The notes: generated by a model from the sequence alone, not told the origin. A DNA stretch of 64,000 nucleotides from Carya illinoinensis (GCF_018687715.1 NC_056757.1:24461001-24525000), one strand, 5' to 3'. Positions 50,402-62,639 are shown, counted from the first letter of the stretch. Program-made: numbers and translations.

Positions 50402-53033
50402 ATGGGATCTGAAGGACCAAGGGCGGTCACCATTCATGTAACCGGATTTAAGAAGTTTCAAGGGGTTGCTGAAAATCCTACAGAGACAATTGTAAATAAT
50501 CTGAAGGATTTTGTTGAAAGGAGGGGGTTACCCCCTGGTGTTACTGTTGGGACTTGCACTGTTCTTGAGACTGCTGGAGATGGGGCCCTGCCTTTGCTTT
50601 ACCAGACGTTGGAATCAGGGATCTCAAGAACGGATGGTACAAGCAATGAGCAAGTTGTATGGGTCAGTTGTCACTTTTTATTATGCAACTCCTAACAATT
50701 TTAGAAATCATTTTGTACTTTTGGGATCTGGAAGAACTTAACACCATTTGTGCTTTGATTTCCAAAATTAGTTTATCATCTAGGAACAGCTGTCATGGGG
50801 CCTACAAGTTGGATGCACTACTTCAGCCTGACCGAAATCAGGGTAGTGGGACTTAATGGTTGAAAATAAGAATTCTCAGGATGCTTGGTAGTAATTAGGC
50901 CAACCTGAAATTTCTGCATAGATATGGACTTAGAAAATGCCTGAAAAGCATTGACAGAAAAGATTTGTCATAGCTCAACGCAGCTCAAGCATTTTTAACT
51001 AAATAGTACATAGAATTGTATCTCCAAAAAATTAGAACTGTAAATTATCCATCACCATGCATTGCCCTTGATTTACTGTTTCTGAGTTATTAGACTACTT
51101 CATATTTACTAGATGAATTCATAGATGGTGTAATACTTTGTATTTATGAAAATGGTTTCATAGAATGGGGCATTCATTAGTTTGACACAACCATATTTCA
51201 TTCATTGATCAGTATTGGGGTATCCCAACCCTATGATCAATAGTAATGTTGTGGACCTGTGGAAGCAAAGCTTTCTAAAACACTAGCATGCTTTGGACAC
51301 CAATGCTGGAAAGAAGAAAGAAATTTACCCCGAGTGACCAATACCTTTGGTCTTTGATCTTCTTTTTTTTTTTTTAGTTTTTTAATTTTTAATTTTTTTT
51401 ATCAAATCTTAAATATGCCGAACCTTTGCACAGTTTTATGTAGCATTTTGATACCATGATCTATCTACTCCACTGCATTTGCATTCACACATTGTTGAAG
51501 TTAACACCCACATCAATACCTCACTTGGTAACCTTTTCCTTCTCCCTCTCCTTGAGAGCATTGCCAATTTATGTTTCCTGCCCACGGAGATAACAGTTGC
51601 CAATCACAACTAATGCGGCCTTTTATGGACTGTTGCAAAAAATAATATAAAGAGGATTCTGATAATGCAGAAGCCTGTGTTAGTAGAGTCTCCAGTCTTT
51701 CCCGGACTGAGGTTTCCTTATACAAAAAAACTTTTTATCTTTGTTGTTTCTTCAGTTACACTTTGGGGTGAATAGTGGCGCTTTAAAATTTGCCATTGAG
51801 CAGCAGGCAGTAAATGAAGCCAATTTTCGTTGTCCAGATGAGTTAGGATGGCAACCTCAGGTGCATGCATTTTTATTTTTTCCCCTTAACATGATGTAGT
51901 GTCAAATTATTTTTATTGTATTTTTTTAATCCACTGAGTTATGTTTTGGTTGTATGTTTCCTCAGAAACTTCCCATAGTTTGTGAAGATGGAGGAACTTC
52001 CAGGGCAAGAGAGGTACTTTGTGGCCTGCTTTAAATATATAACTGGGCTTTCATCATTCGTTTGGTAGAATTAATACCGAATTGATTTTTTTGGTGACCG
52101 CATGGGTATGGTATTAGTTCAGTGCTTCAAGTAATTTAAGGCTTTGAAAAGTATGAATGAGAAAGGACATGGGAGCATGATGATGCTTATCACCGGGGGA
52201 CATAGGTGCATGTGTGGTGATTGCTTAACAAAAACATCAAAACATCTCTATAAATAGGGAGAAGTACTGTAATTATTGAATAATAAATCGAGAGCCATTT
52301 TCCATCTACTGTTATTTGAGTTTGCAATATTCATAGAGATCCTATTATTTATTTTTAAACGTATCTAGCTAAAAGTAGGCTTAAGTTAGACAGATTTAAC
52401 ATGAGACTATTTGGAAGTACATGCATACTTTTTGCTACACTTTGCTTGTTCATGTTCTGCTTGAGAAAGTAAAATAAGGAGAATAAAGGAGGAAAAAATA
52501 ACTATTTTTTGTCCTTGTATTATAGAGAGAAGGAATCTGGCATATTTTTTTCGTTAAATTTAATATTCTTTCCAAATCCTATATATTATTGTAGAAGGTG
52601 TTGGTGGGTCTGAGGATCTGGAATTTTTCTGGAACTCTATTCTTCCCTCATCGATTCATTTTGATAACTACTGGGCACTGATAGTTGTTCCAACTGTGGA
52701 ATATTGAAGAGTTTTCTTGTCATGACTCTGCTCTCTCTTCATTTTCCTGTGTCCATGTTGAGTTTTTAACGTCTCATCATTTGGTTGTTGCAGACTTGTT
52801 GCAGCATTGAGGCTATTCTGAAGTTCTTGAAGAGGAAGGGCTTTGATGTGACCGTATCAAATGATGCCGGCCGATTTGTGTGCAATTATGTGTATTATCA
52901 TTCTCTTCGTTTTGCTGAACAGAAGGGTCACAAATCTTTATTTGTCCACGTGCCATTATTTTCAAAAATTGATGAAGAAACCCAAATGCGTTTCGTAGCA
53001 TCCCTTTTGGAAGCCATTGCATCTACATGTTAA
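50402..53033 (+). CDS. Pyroglutamyl-peptidase I (pyrrolidone-carboxylate peptidase, family C15)
   Basis: Coding exons 50402-50662, 51756-51860, 51966-52013 and 52794-53033 join in frame, all at phase 0, to 217 aa. The start MGSEGPRAVTIHVTGFKKFQ carries the TGF..F motif of the family. LHFGVNSGALKFAIEQQAVN supplies the catalytic glutamate (E102). SNDAGRFVCNYVYYHSL supplies the nucleophile C168 and LFVHVPL the H190, spaced as in bacterial enzymes. It removes N-terminal pyroglutamate from peptides in the cytosol; no signal peptide is visible. Plant members are normally close to 220 aa, so it looks complete. Introns are 1093, 105 and 780 nt. The assumed spliced leader carries an upstream frame overlapping the ATG. 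Confidence 0.94.
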
Positions 53034-53640
53034 TGTTTTCAGTCTGTGTGCTCATCCAAACATTCTTGTTTGTCATCTTCTAGCAAATGTAAATCAGCTG
53101 GGTCAAAATCAATATAATGGTCGAACTACTTGCTGAATGGCCTACGGGACTGGTATTTGTTGCTCCTTTTTTTTTTTTTTTTGGTGTGGTTCTTCCCTCT
53201 TCAGGGCGAGTCATCAATGTGTAAAGTACATCTGTTTGTTATGTTATGGTGCTCAAGAAATTGCTGCCAGTTCTTCAAAAGCATTTCAGTTTTCAATTAA
53301 ATTTTGGCTGCTTGTTTATCGCGTTATGTTCTAATTTCTGCGTCCTTTCTTTCTTGAACTGTGATAAAAAAACAAATGGCAATGTATTTATGAATAATTA
53401 CGGCAGATTACTTGTGGAAATGGGACGTGCATACCATATGGTTATGGCTGTCATTATGGGTGGAAAGCCTTATAACGAATTGGCGTATTTAAGGCGTACC
53501 CAAAGAACTTTACGTAAGCTTATCAGCGTGTTGTCTTGTTTTAAGGTAGGTGATATGGGAATTCTAGGACGCGACGAACAGAAACTCTTTTTTGAAAAGG
53601 CGACGAAAAGAAACTAGATAGCAGTAAAACTTGACTCTAT

Positions 53641-55743
53641 ATGGATGATGTTGATTTTATTTATATTAGAAATTCTTTTGGGGAATCCTATTTTCGTACT
53701 TCAGAGATGCCCATTATTCGTAGCATTGTCTCATGGGCCATGCAAAGCGCTAAACGCTTGTCCTTTGCCCGAACCATAACCACTTTCAAGCCGAAGTGCA
53801 CCGTAATCATGGCTTCCTCGCCCCCTTGCCTGGTTTTGGACTCATACTGTGAAAGCAATGCTCAAGAGGGAGTTTACTCCAAAAACCGTGAAATTGATGA
53901 TCTGATCAAATCTGGGCAATTAAATTCCGCTCTCAACTTGTTTGATGAAATGCTGGTTCGTGATGTTGTTACTTATAATCTACTGATTTCAGGGTATGGC
54001 CAATATGGCCTGCCAAAACAGGCTCTTTACTTCTATGATGAAATGGTTTCGCAAGGAATAAGAGAAAGTCCGTCTACATGTTCCTCTGTCTTGGCTGTTT
54101 GTAGGGATGGGCAGTTCTATAAAGAAGGAAGTCAAGTTCACTGCAGGGTGCTGACACTCGGGTTTAGCTTCAATTTGTTTGTTTCAAGTTCGCTTGTTGA
54201 TCTTTATATGCATATGGGGCTTGATAATATAGCTTTGAAGCTCTTTAATGAGTTGCCAGAGCGAAATCTGGCCATGTGGAATTTGGTATTACGTGGGTAT
54301 TGTGATTTGGATCGATCAGATGAGTTATTGGGATTGTACTCTAAAATGGAATTGGATGGTGTGGAGCCAAATGGTCTTACTTTTTGTTACCTATTTCGTG
54401 GATGCAGTAATGAGAAGCTTTTAGATGGAGGGAAGCAGCTGCATTGTCAAGTGGTTAAGGTCGGATGGGTAAGATCAAACATATTTGTTGCTAATGCATT
54501 GGTGGATTTTTATTCTGCGTGTGGGAGTTTAATTGATGCAAAGAAATCATTTGAGACTATTCCAGTGGAGGATGTGATTTCATGGAATTCAATTGTTGCA
54601 GTCCATGCAGATAATGGTTTATTGGCTGAAGCTCTCAAATTATTTTCTATAATGCAGCTTCTAGGCAAGAGACCATCAATTCGATCATTTGCAAGGTTCT
54701 TGAATCTGTCTAGTGGGATGACGAATATTCAGCTTGGGAAGCAGATTCACTCTTATGTTCTAAAATTGGGATATGATCATGGAAGCATACATATCCAATC
54801 TGCTTTGATAGATATGTATGGGAAATGTTGGGACATTGAGAGTTCTGTGACCATATATAATTGTGGTCCGGAGAGAACACTGGAGTGTTGCAACTCATTA
54901 ATGACCTCATTGTTGCACTGTGGCATCACTGAAGATGTGGTTGAGATGTTTGGTTTGATGGTTGACAAGGGAGTTGGACTTGATGAAGTCACTTTCTCCA
55001 CGACATTGAAGGCATTGTCAGTATCTGCTTCAACAAGCTTTGCTAGCTGCAGATTGCTACACTGTTGTGCAATAAAATCAGGTTTTGAATCTGATAATGC
55101 AGTTGCATGTTCCCTAATAGATGCATATTCCAGATGTGGTCACATTGAGCTTTCTCGTATTGTTTTCGACAAAATACCTTCCCCAAATGTCATTTGTTTC
55201 ACGTCCCTCATCAATGGATACGCCAGGAATGGAATGGGAAGAGAAGGTCTTGAGATGCTTCAAGCACTGGTCCAAAAGGGTCTGAAACCAGATAGAGTGG
55301 CATTCTTGTGTGCATTAACAGGGTGCAGCTATTCCGGGTTGGTCAAAGAAGGAAGGCTGCTGTTTGATTCAATGAAAACACTACATGGGATAGACCCAGA
55401 TAGGCAGCATTATTCATGTACGGTTGATCTGTTAGGCCGTGCCGGTTTGCTTGATGAAGCAGAAGAGTTGCTGCAAATGGCACCTGGAAAAGGTGATGGT
55501 GTGATGTGGAGTTCGTTGCTGCGAAGTTGTAGGGTCCATGGGAACGAGATAGTGGGAAGGAGAGTAGCCAAAACCTTGTTGGAGATTGAACCAGAGGATC
55601 CTGCAGTTTGTTTGCAAGTTTCAAACTTCTATTCTGAAATAGGCGAGTTTCATACCTCAACGCAACTTAGAAAGAGGGCAATGTCAAGGAAGGTGACACG
55701 GAAGATTGGTCACAGTTTAATTGAGGTAAACTGTCTCAATTAA
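53641..55743 (+). CDS. PPR protein, PLS class, E-type, probably organellar
   Basis: A single open frame of 700 codons without introns, as usual for this family. An in-frame TGA at 53632 lies just upstream. A second ATG at 53707 (M23) would give 678 aa and starts MPIIRSIVSWAMQSAKRLSF, a basic, acid-free stretch typical of mitochondrial targeting, so I prefer it. From about residue 80 there are repeated PPR units (VVTYNLLISGYGQYGLPKQA, NIFVANALVDFYSACGSLID, VISWNSIVAVHADNGLLAEA, VICFTSLINGYARNGMGREG) and then the E region (LLDEAEELLQMAPGKGDGVM, WSSLLRSCRVHGNEIVGRRV). It ends at HSLIEVNCLN with no DYW domain. E-class PPR proteins bind organellar RNA and recruit partners for C-to-U editing; the site recognised here is unknown. 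Confidence 0.93.
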   Translation: MDDVDFIYIRNSFGESYFRTSEMPIIRSIVSWAMQSAKRLSFARTITTFKPKCTVIMASSPPCLVLDSYCESNAQEGVYSKNREIDDLIKSGQLNSALNLFDEMLVRDVVTYNLLISGYGQYGLPKQALYFYDEMVSQGIRESPSTCSSVLAVCRDGQFYKEGSQVHCRVLTLGFSFNLFVSSSLVDLYMHMGLDNIALKLFNELPERNLAMWNLVLRGYCDLDRSDELLGLYSKMELDGVEPNGLTFCYLFRGCSNEKLLDGGKQLHCQVVKVGWVRSNIFVANALVDFYSACGSLIDAKKSFETIPVEDVISWNSIVAVHADNGLLAEALKLFSIMQLLGKRPSIRSFARFLNLSSGMTNIQLGKQIHSYVLKLGYDHGSIHIQSALIDMYGKCWDIESSVTIYNCGPERTLECCNSLMTSLLHCGITEDVVEMFGLMVDKGVGLDEVTFSTTLKALSVSASTSFASCRLLHCCAIKSGFESDNAVACSLIDAYSRCGHIELSRIVFDKIPSPNVICFTSLINGYARNGMGREGLEMLQALVQKGLKPDRVAFLCALTGCSYSGLVKEGRLLFDSMKTLHGIDPDRQHYSCTVDLLGRAGLLDEAEELLQMAPGKGDGVMWSSLLRSCRVHGNEIVGRRVAKTLLEIEPEDPAVCLQVSNFYSEIGEFHTSTQLRKRAMSRKVTRKIGHSLIEVNCLN

Positions 55744-56350
55744 ACTGTCGCTGTTACCATCAACGTCCCATAAGGATGGAATCATGGAACCAACCAAGTG
55801 AGCAAAACTTGGAATAAAGTGCAGAGCCTCAAAATAGAGCGTGGTCAATGGTTGCTTGGACTACATTTCCAAGAAGCTGAACCTGTTTCTGAGTGTGAAT
55901 CTTCCATAGAATTGACTGCGGACGAGTTTCTTTTGCTTAAAGAACTTGACGTGCATGTAATCATGTACAGCAGGATTTGTATTGGGTTGCCCTGTTTGCT
56001 GTAACTAACCGATCGAACCTCACACCATATATTTCTTTGCTTTTGCTTCTGCTTTTTCTATTTTTGGGGGCGTGGGGCTTATTAAATATTGTTTGTAATT
56101 TTTTAGACGCTGTATGTGCACATGAAGATCGTGTTCTACAATTTATGAGAGATGTTCACATGATATTAACTTGCTAGCTTTATTTTATTTATTTCTCATG
56201 GCTGTAGAGATTCTCTCTAATTGCCTGATCGAATTGGATGGTCCTACACCATTTAACATTTGTCTATATAGGATTCTGGGGGTAAAGTGGATCCAACATG
56301 AGCATGATCTAATTCCATTAAAAAATTGGAGATGATCTCGATTGGGGAGG

Positions 56351-56370
56351 GGGAGAGAGAGAGAGAGAGA
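56351..56370. repeat. GA microsatellite
   Basis: GGGGAGAGAGAGAGAGAGAG lies in the intergenic space upstream of the polygalacturonase gene. Confidence 0.9.
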
Positions 56371-56630
56371 TTCATGAACAGAAAACAACAAAAGCGGTGG
56401 ATTTTGTGGTCTTGTTGAAGAGTAAAGCAAAGAGTGAGGGAAAATTTTTTTCCTTGTACTTAAAGCATGGGCATGTAGAGAATGAAACACCTTCATCTAC
56501 TTTCAAGCCAAGCCATATAGCGCACAAAACCTTTCATTTTCTTAATTAATACGTGCATATAAATTATAATCAAATGCGTTCATTCAATTTATAAAAATCA
56601 ATCAATCTAGCAAAACTTCCAGAACAAACC

Positions 56631-59615
56631 ATGGATAAATTATTCTTGGTGTCCTTTCTTGGAATACTTATAACGGCACACGGAGTTGCAGGAAACATGG
56701 TATATGATGATATTGGCATGCTCGAAGTAATAGAAAGCTTGGAGATAGAAGAAGAAAATGGGATGGAACTTTCCCCCATCCCTGCATGGACCAGTGAACG
56801 TGGTAGCAAGGTTCTTGTGAATGTGGATAGCGTTGGTGCTGTTGGAGATGGAGTTTCTGATGATACCCAGGTGAACGAACCCAATTTTTTCAGTAAGCCT
56901 ATATTTAAATCTCAAGCTTTTACCAAGAACATGAATCTGCTTGCCTACTTTAATATATCCAACTATTATTATTATTATTAAATGAAGTTAAATGTCATTA
57001 CAGTTATTGTTGTCCTATAATATTATTATTATATCAGGCTTTCTTAAAAGCATGGGACATTGCCTGCTCTACTCCAAAATCAGTTCTTTTGGTGCCTCAA
57101 GGACGACTTTATCTTGTTAATGCAACAAGATTTAAGGGGCCATGCTCAGAAAAATTAGTGATCCAGGTAAAATGCTTTTTACCCGACCATATATTAGAAT
57201 TTGGTTCATAAGTGTCAGATGCTCTATTGTTTCAAAAAGTTTAAGGGGATAGGAATGATGAACTTAATCTTTCATTTCACCAACTATTGGTTTCTGTTTT
57301 GTAACTGAAATGTTTAAGGTCTTTCTATTCATTTCCATTGATAAAACTATGGCTTTATTGACTGTTGCTGTCTTTATCATCTCAACAACTAAGATGTTCT
57401 TGGGTACAGATTGATGGAACAATAATAGCTCCAGATGAGCCAAAAAACTGGGATCCAAAGCTCCCCCGAATATGGCTTGATTTTTCTAAACTAAATGGAG
57501 TCACTTTCCAAGGAGATGGAGTAATTGATGGCTCAGGAAGCAAATGGTGGGCATCATCTTGCAAAAGGGACAAAGCAAAAGTAATATTTCAAAACATACA
57601 CTATACTTTTATTTGTATGTCAAACATTAATTCAACAAATGACATTAAATTCTCTTTTTCCTTTTTTCTGTTCCCAATTTTACAGCCTTGCAGGGGGGCG
57701 CCAACGGTAAGGATCTATCCATAGTTACAACCATACTTCCAGAAGAGAATTCATGATCTGACCAAGTGGGACTAGAATCATCAAGTAGAATTTAACTCAC
57801 AAGATTAACTAATTGCAGGCACTAACTATAGACTCAAGCTCAGCTATAATGGTGAAAGGCCTCACTATCCAGAACAGCCAACAGATGCATTTTGTTATTT
57901 CCAGGTCTGATTCTGTGCGCATTTCTGGAGTACGAGTGTCGGCTCCAGGAGACAGTCCCAACACTGATGGAATCCATATCACTGAATCAACTAATGTTCT
58001 TCTCCAAGATTGCAAAATTGGAACAGGTTCTCAAATCTTATCTTTTGTAGTAGGGACTAGCATGAAGTCGAATAATGACTGCCTCAGATATGACTAATCT
58101 TTAGACTAAGAAAAACCAGTATTTAGTTTGTTACTTGTAAAACATCCAAGTAATAGCTGAAGTAATGCCTTCTATACAAATCATAGACACAATTACAGCG
58201 TGTCTGACAAAGTTAGTATAAATAAAAGGTGATCTACCTCATGTACATTGATGTGCTAAGTAAGCATGCTGATCAGTTGTGTTCCACGGTAATTTTGCAT
58301 GTAATATCCAGGAGATGACTGCATCTCAATTGTCAATGCTAGCTCCAATATCAAGATGAAGAGGATCTACTGTGGACCTGGACATGGAATCAGGTACCAT
58401 CTTTAGTTGACATTAAGCTCTTAGAATTTGCTGGTGCAATTAACCCAAAAGGATCTAGCAAAAATGGCAGACTATATATGATCACACTTTAAAGTTTAGA
58501 GAACTGTAACTGAAAATTAATTTTCTCTGTTACTCATATTGGTGCAAAATTATTCTATTTAGCATTGGAAGCCTTGGAAAAGACAACTCCACTGGCATAG
58601 TCACGAAGGTCGTCTTGGATACAGCATTCCTCAAGGAGACTACCAATGGCCTCAGGATAAAAACCTGGCAGGTAATGCTCAACATTCTGCTGGCTAATAA
58701 TATAATACCCGTACTTTGTAATTGGAAAAGGATAGGAACGGATGAAACTAGGAAAGAGACTGCCATAACCTTCCAAGTGACACAATAACCATTCACAATG
58801 GCTATTATAAGATTTTTATTTTTCGTGTCAAACATAGAATTGGATTCCTAATTTTTCTACCAACAGTCATAGAACATGAAATTGGAGTTCTCTACATGCT
58901 GCTGCATGTTCATAGAACATGTTCTAGCAAATCGCACTTAGAGCTATGTGAAATCTAGCAAATTGCGGTATGTCTGAATCCCCATGGGATCAAGATGGCA
59001 TTGAATTTCTTTCACTCTGGTGTTCTGGAATAGGGAGGTTCTGGTTATGTTCGCGGAGTAACTTACCAAAATGTGAGGATGGAAGATGTATCAAACCCCA
59101 TCATTATTGATCAGTTCTACTGTGATTCTCCAAAAGCTTGTCAAAACCAGGTACTATTCTCCAAGTTCCCTTTCATCAAATCTAAAATCTTTGTCATTTG
59201 GATATCGATCATATTAATTAGAAAAATGTATATCATAAAATTGTCATCCAATCATGAATCTGACAATTATGATTTCTTGTGTATATTCTTGGTTTGTCAG
59301 ACGTCAGCTGTGAATATAAGCCAGATCGTCTACCGGAACATTAGTGGAACTACAAAGAGTGCAAAGGCCATGAAATTTGCTTGCAGTGACACACATCCAT
59401 GCAGGCACATAGTCCTTAGCAACATTAACTTGGAGAAGAAAGATGGCACTGTAGAGACATACTGCAACTCTGCCCAAGGCTTTGGCTATGGAATTGTGCA
59501 TCCTTCAGCTGACTGCCTATCTTCCAATGACAAGGAATATGTCTTTATCAATCAGGAAGAAGATGTTGAAGATGCAGGAACCAGCAGAGAGCATATTGTT
59601 CACACTGAGCTCTGA
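56631..59615 (+). CDS. Polygalacturonase (glycoside hydrolase family 28), secreted
   Basis: Nine coding exons: 56631-56870, 57038-57166, 57410-57580, 57686-57706, 57819-58026, 58312-58393, 58563-58671, 59034-59150 and 59301-59615. They join in frame to 463 aa. A signal peptide covers about residues 1-21 (MDKLFLVSFLGILITAHGVA). GH28 motifs are all present: SPNTDG (D237), GDDC (D258 and D259), GPGHGIS (H281) and RIKTW (R315-K317). It hydrolyses alpha-1,4-galacturonan of pectin in the cell wall, so it fits roles in cell separation, abscission or pollen; the tissue cannot be told from sequence. Exon 4 is a 21-nt micro-exon encoding PCRGAPT. Residues 22-60 form an acidic N-terminal extension (EVIESLEIEEENG), not obviously a conserved domain. 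No broken catalytic residue was seen. Confidence 0.94.
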
Positions 59616-59754
59616 GTTTGACTTAGCTCCCTATTAGGACTCAAATAACAACACCATAGTATACCAAACCGGGTAAATGGATTTTAGGGTCACCCCTCGA
59701 AATTTCTCAAGGGAAGTTTGAGGTGCCCAAGATAAATCTCAAGGTAAATTCAAC

Positions 59755-60255
59755 ATGTTATATGATCATATAGTTATAGCATACGAAAAGCTTTGTGGAA
59801 CTAATTCAGAGAAAACAGAAAGGATTTGTGTTGTGCGGTTACTACTGGATAAAAGAATTAACAATTTTAAGAATACTAAGTTATATATTGTTTCACAACT
59901 TGGTGGTCACCCAAGGTTTCTTGGCTTTTATTATCAATCATCTTTGTGGGTGTTGGCATTACAAAAAATAAATGAAGAAAAAGCAAAGAAAGATTTACTG
60001 CTGATCTCCACATATACAGCAAGCAAGAAAGAGGGACTGATCCAAACAGAAAATATCACAAACTTGAGGAAAAAAAAAATGGTAATATTACAATATTTTG
60101 ATCTATTAACAAAGAAAATTCTCATGATGTCATTGTTTTATTTTCTGGTCTATGATCTTTTTTGGAGCTGGCCCATGAGAAAATTGTTCAACTATTATGG
60201 TTTTTATTTATTTGCAATGATTCTCACCACCATGACCAAATGTGCGAGGCAATAG
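59755..60255 (+). CDS. Unassigned 166-codon open frame
   Basis: An ATG-started frame in AT-rich DNA 140 bp after the polygalacturonase stop. The product is lysine-rich, with a hydrophobic C-terminal stretch (MMSLFYFLVYDLFW, FNYYGFYLFAMILTTM). I recognise no family. Base composition and lack of homology make it more likely a chance frame or part of the polygalacturonase 3' flank than a real gene. Confidence 0.15.
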   Translation: MLYDHIVIAYEKLCGTNSEKTERICVVRLLLDKRINNFKNTKLYIVSQLGGHPRFLGFYYQSSLWVLALQKINEEKAKKDLLLISTYTASKKEGLIQTENITNLRKKKMVILQYFDLLTKKILMMSLFYFLVYDLFWSWPMRKLFNYYGFYLFAMILTTMTKCARQ

Positions 60256-60489
60256 TCTACGCAATAATTCATCTTTTATGCATTAATAGTTGGTAGAAGT
60301 ACCGAGAAACAAAGCTGTGTTTCTAAAATTGGAAAAGCTGAATGAGAACAATTACAGACAAGTAGGGGACCTCTGAGGCATTCGACTCCACTCCATAGAA
60401 AGCGATACAATTCATAAACAGGCAGATTATTTAAACCCATTGTAGAACAATTTCTACCTTTCATATAAAATAAATAATAAAAATCTCTC

Positions 60490-60690
60490 CTTTTCTATTA
60501 GTTTAAGTTTTTGAAACAAGTGATAATTTTACATAGTATCAAAGCAGAAGTCCTGAATTTGAATCATGACTCTACACTTCACCAATTAATTGAATATTTC
60601 ACGTGTTAGGCCTCTCATTAAAAAGAGTCTCACCCACATATGAAAGGAGTGTTAATATATAAAATAAATACTAAAATCTACCTCTAACAC
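60490..60690 (+). repeat. Dispersed repeat with TATCAAAGCAGAAGTC and tRNA-like words
   Basis: ATAGTATCAAAGCAGAAGTC, GAATTTGAATCATGAC and CTCATTAAAAAGAGTCTCAC are words I recall from common plant repeats (SINE or LTR edge type). No ends or duplications were defined. It precedes copia C. Confidence 0.3.
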
Positions 60691-60806
60691 GAAGAATTAG
60701 AAAACACAAAGTTATAATGAACCATTCTCTGTTGGATTTCCTTTGTTTGCAAAGTGACAAATGCGTCTTCTGTAGAGCAATTTGTGTAGTACAAGTGAGT
60801 GGTCCA

Positions 60807-61230
60807 TGTTGTGAAAAAACAATAACAATAAAGTGAAAAAGTAATATGAATGAGAAAACAATCACACATGACACAAAATTTATGTAGTTCGGCAAATTGC
60901 CTACATCTACAAGAGCTGCAGAGGATTTATATTACTGAGGAATCACACACTACAATGATAGGGCGATTACAGTACGCCTACAATGTTCTACAGTACGGCC
61001 ATATGATATAATAATCATATATATAATCAAACGGCAGAAAAAACTCTAGATCCGTGTAAAATACATATTCACTCGAGCAGCGTGTTGAGCGCGCGTCGAG
61101 CGAACTTCCTTCCCGCATCCGTTCGAGCTCACTGTCGAGTTAACATCGAGTTTTTAACTCTGTCTGACTTCACTCGAGCGGCCAATGCCTCCACTCGAGC
61201 CGTGTGGATTAGACTCCACAATACTCAACA
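60807..61230 (-). repeat. Copia C 3' LTR
   Basis: The plus strand reads TGTTGTGAAAAAACAATAAC... to ...CACAATACTCAACA, the reverse complement of the copia B LTR. It has one unit of the roughly 99-bp TCGAG-rich block, where copia B has two. The purine tract ATTCTCCCACTTGG (reverse complement) follows at 61231. Confidence 0.9.
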
Positions 61231-61320
61231 ATTCTCCCACTTGGAGACTGGTACACTCGCTGTATCGACGTCTTCATCAAACATGATATCTTCCACCTCT
61301 GTAACTCACTGCCCCTGTCT

Positions 61321-62630
61321 TCATGCTAGAAGACCAACTGAAGTTGCGCACAACTTCAGTTTCTCAAGTGTAACACCCTTTGTCAACATATCAGCAGGGT
61401 TCTTGCTTCCACATATCTTCTTAAGTAACAATTGTCCGTCATCTAACAATGATCGTATGAAGTGATACATGATCTGAATGTGATTGGTCTTGGAATGAAA
61501 TGCTAGATTATTGGCAAGGAATATGGCACTCTGACTATCACTGTAGAGAGTACCTTTCTGATTCTTTTTACCCAATTCCTCCAAGAAGCCCTGTAGCCAT
61601 ATCATCTCCTTTGCAGCATCTGACACTACACTATACTCAACTTCTGTAGTAGACAAAGAAACTATTTTCTGTAGATTAGAACCCCATGACACTGCAGTAC
61701 CACCAAGTGTATAAACAAAGCCATTGGTACTCTTTCTGCTGTCAATATCTCCAACATCAACATAGCCCTGCACCTTTAAGTTCTCTCCTGAACACAAGCA
61801 GGTTTCTGAGGAGCCCTTTAGGTACCTCAAAATCCATTTCACTGCTTCCCAATGTTGCTTGCCTGGGTTACTCATGTATCTACTCACAACTCCCACTACA
61901 TGGGCAATATCCGGTCTTGTGCAAACCATAGTATACATAAATGAACCAATAGCTGAGGCATAAGGAACCTTACTCATATAATTTTGTTCCTCCTTTGACT
62001 CAGGTGACTAATTCTTGCTGAGTCTAAAGTGACTGCCAAAGGGTGTGCCAACTGGTTTGGCCTTGTCCATATTGAACCTGCTGAGTACCTTTTTTACATA
62101 CTCAGTCTGTGAGAGTCTCAATGTACCTCTGACTCTATTTCTGACAATTCTCATGCCAAGGATTTGCTTTGCAGCTCCCAAATCTTTCATTGCAAAGTGC
62201 TTTGACATTTGCTTCTTCAGATTATTGATCTCATCAATACCAACCCCTGCAATAAGTATGTCATCTACATACAAAAACAGAATAATATAAGAATTTTCAA
62301 AGTGCCTGACATAAAAATAATGATCTGCCTGACATCTGATGTACCTTGCACTGTGCATGAAATTATCAAATTTCTTGTACCACTGTTTAAGAGCTTTCTT
62401 CAGGCCATACAAGCTCTTCTTCAGTCTACAAACTGAACTTTCCTTTCCCTGTACCACAAACCCCTTAGGCTGGTGCATATAGATGTCTTCTTCAAGGTCT
62501 CCATGAAGAAATGCTGTCTTCACATCTAATTGCTCAAAGAATAAATCTTCAGTAGCAACCATAGCCAGTATCATTCTAATGGTTGTGATCTTCACCACAG
62601 GAGAAAAGATCTCAGAGTAATCAATACCCT
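61321..62630 (-). pseudogene. Copia C reverse transcriptase and RNase H
   Basis: RT (62598-62008, 196 codons open) has [40 protein letters not shown] and an intact LYVDDILIAG box. A stop near 62008 separates it from RNase H (61977-61321, 218 codons open). RNase H has MSNPGKQHWEAVKWILRYLK, LYSDSQSAIFLANN and CGSKNPADMLTKGVTLEKL. A small deletion removes residues in GYVD(...)GDIDSRKST. It is the least damaged pol in the window. Confidence 0.88.
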
Positions 62631-62639
62631 ACTTCTGCT

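Noticed and set aside
53246..53617. 123-codon frame between the peptidase and PPR genes
   Set aside because: No recognised motif; it lies in the 3' flank of the peptidase and upstream flank of the PPR gene. Likely chance.
56871..56981. Extension of polygalacturonase exon 1 frame
   Set aside because: It lies after the CCCAG/GTGAAC donor, and the protein continues AFLKAWD at 57038.
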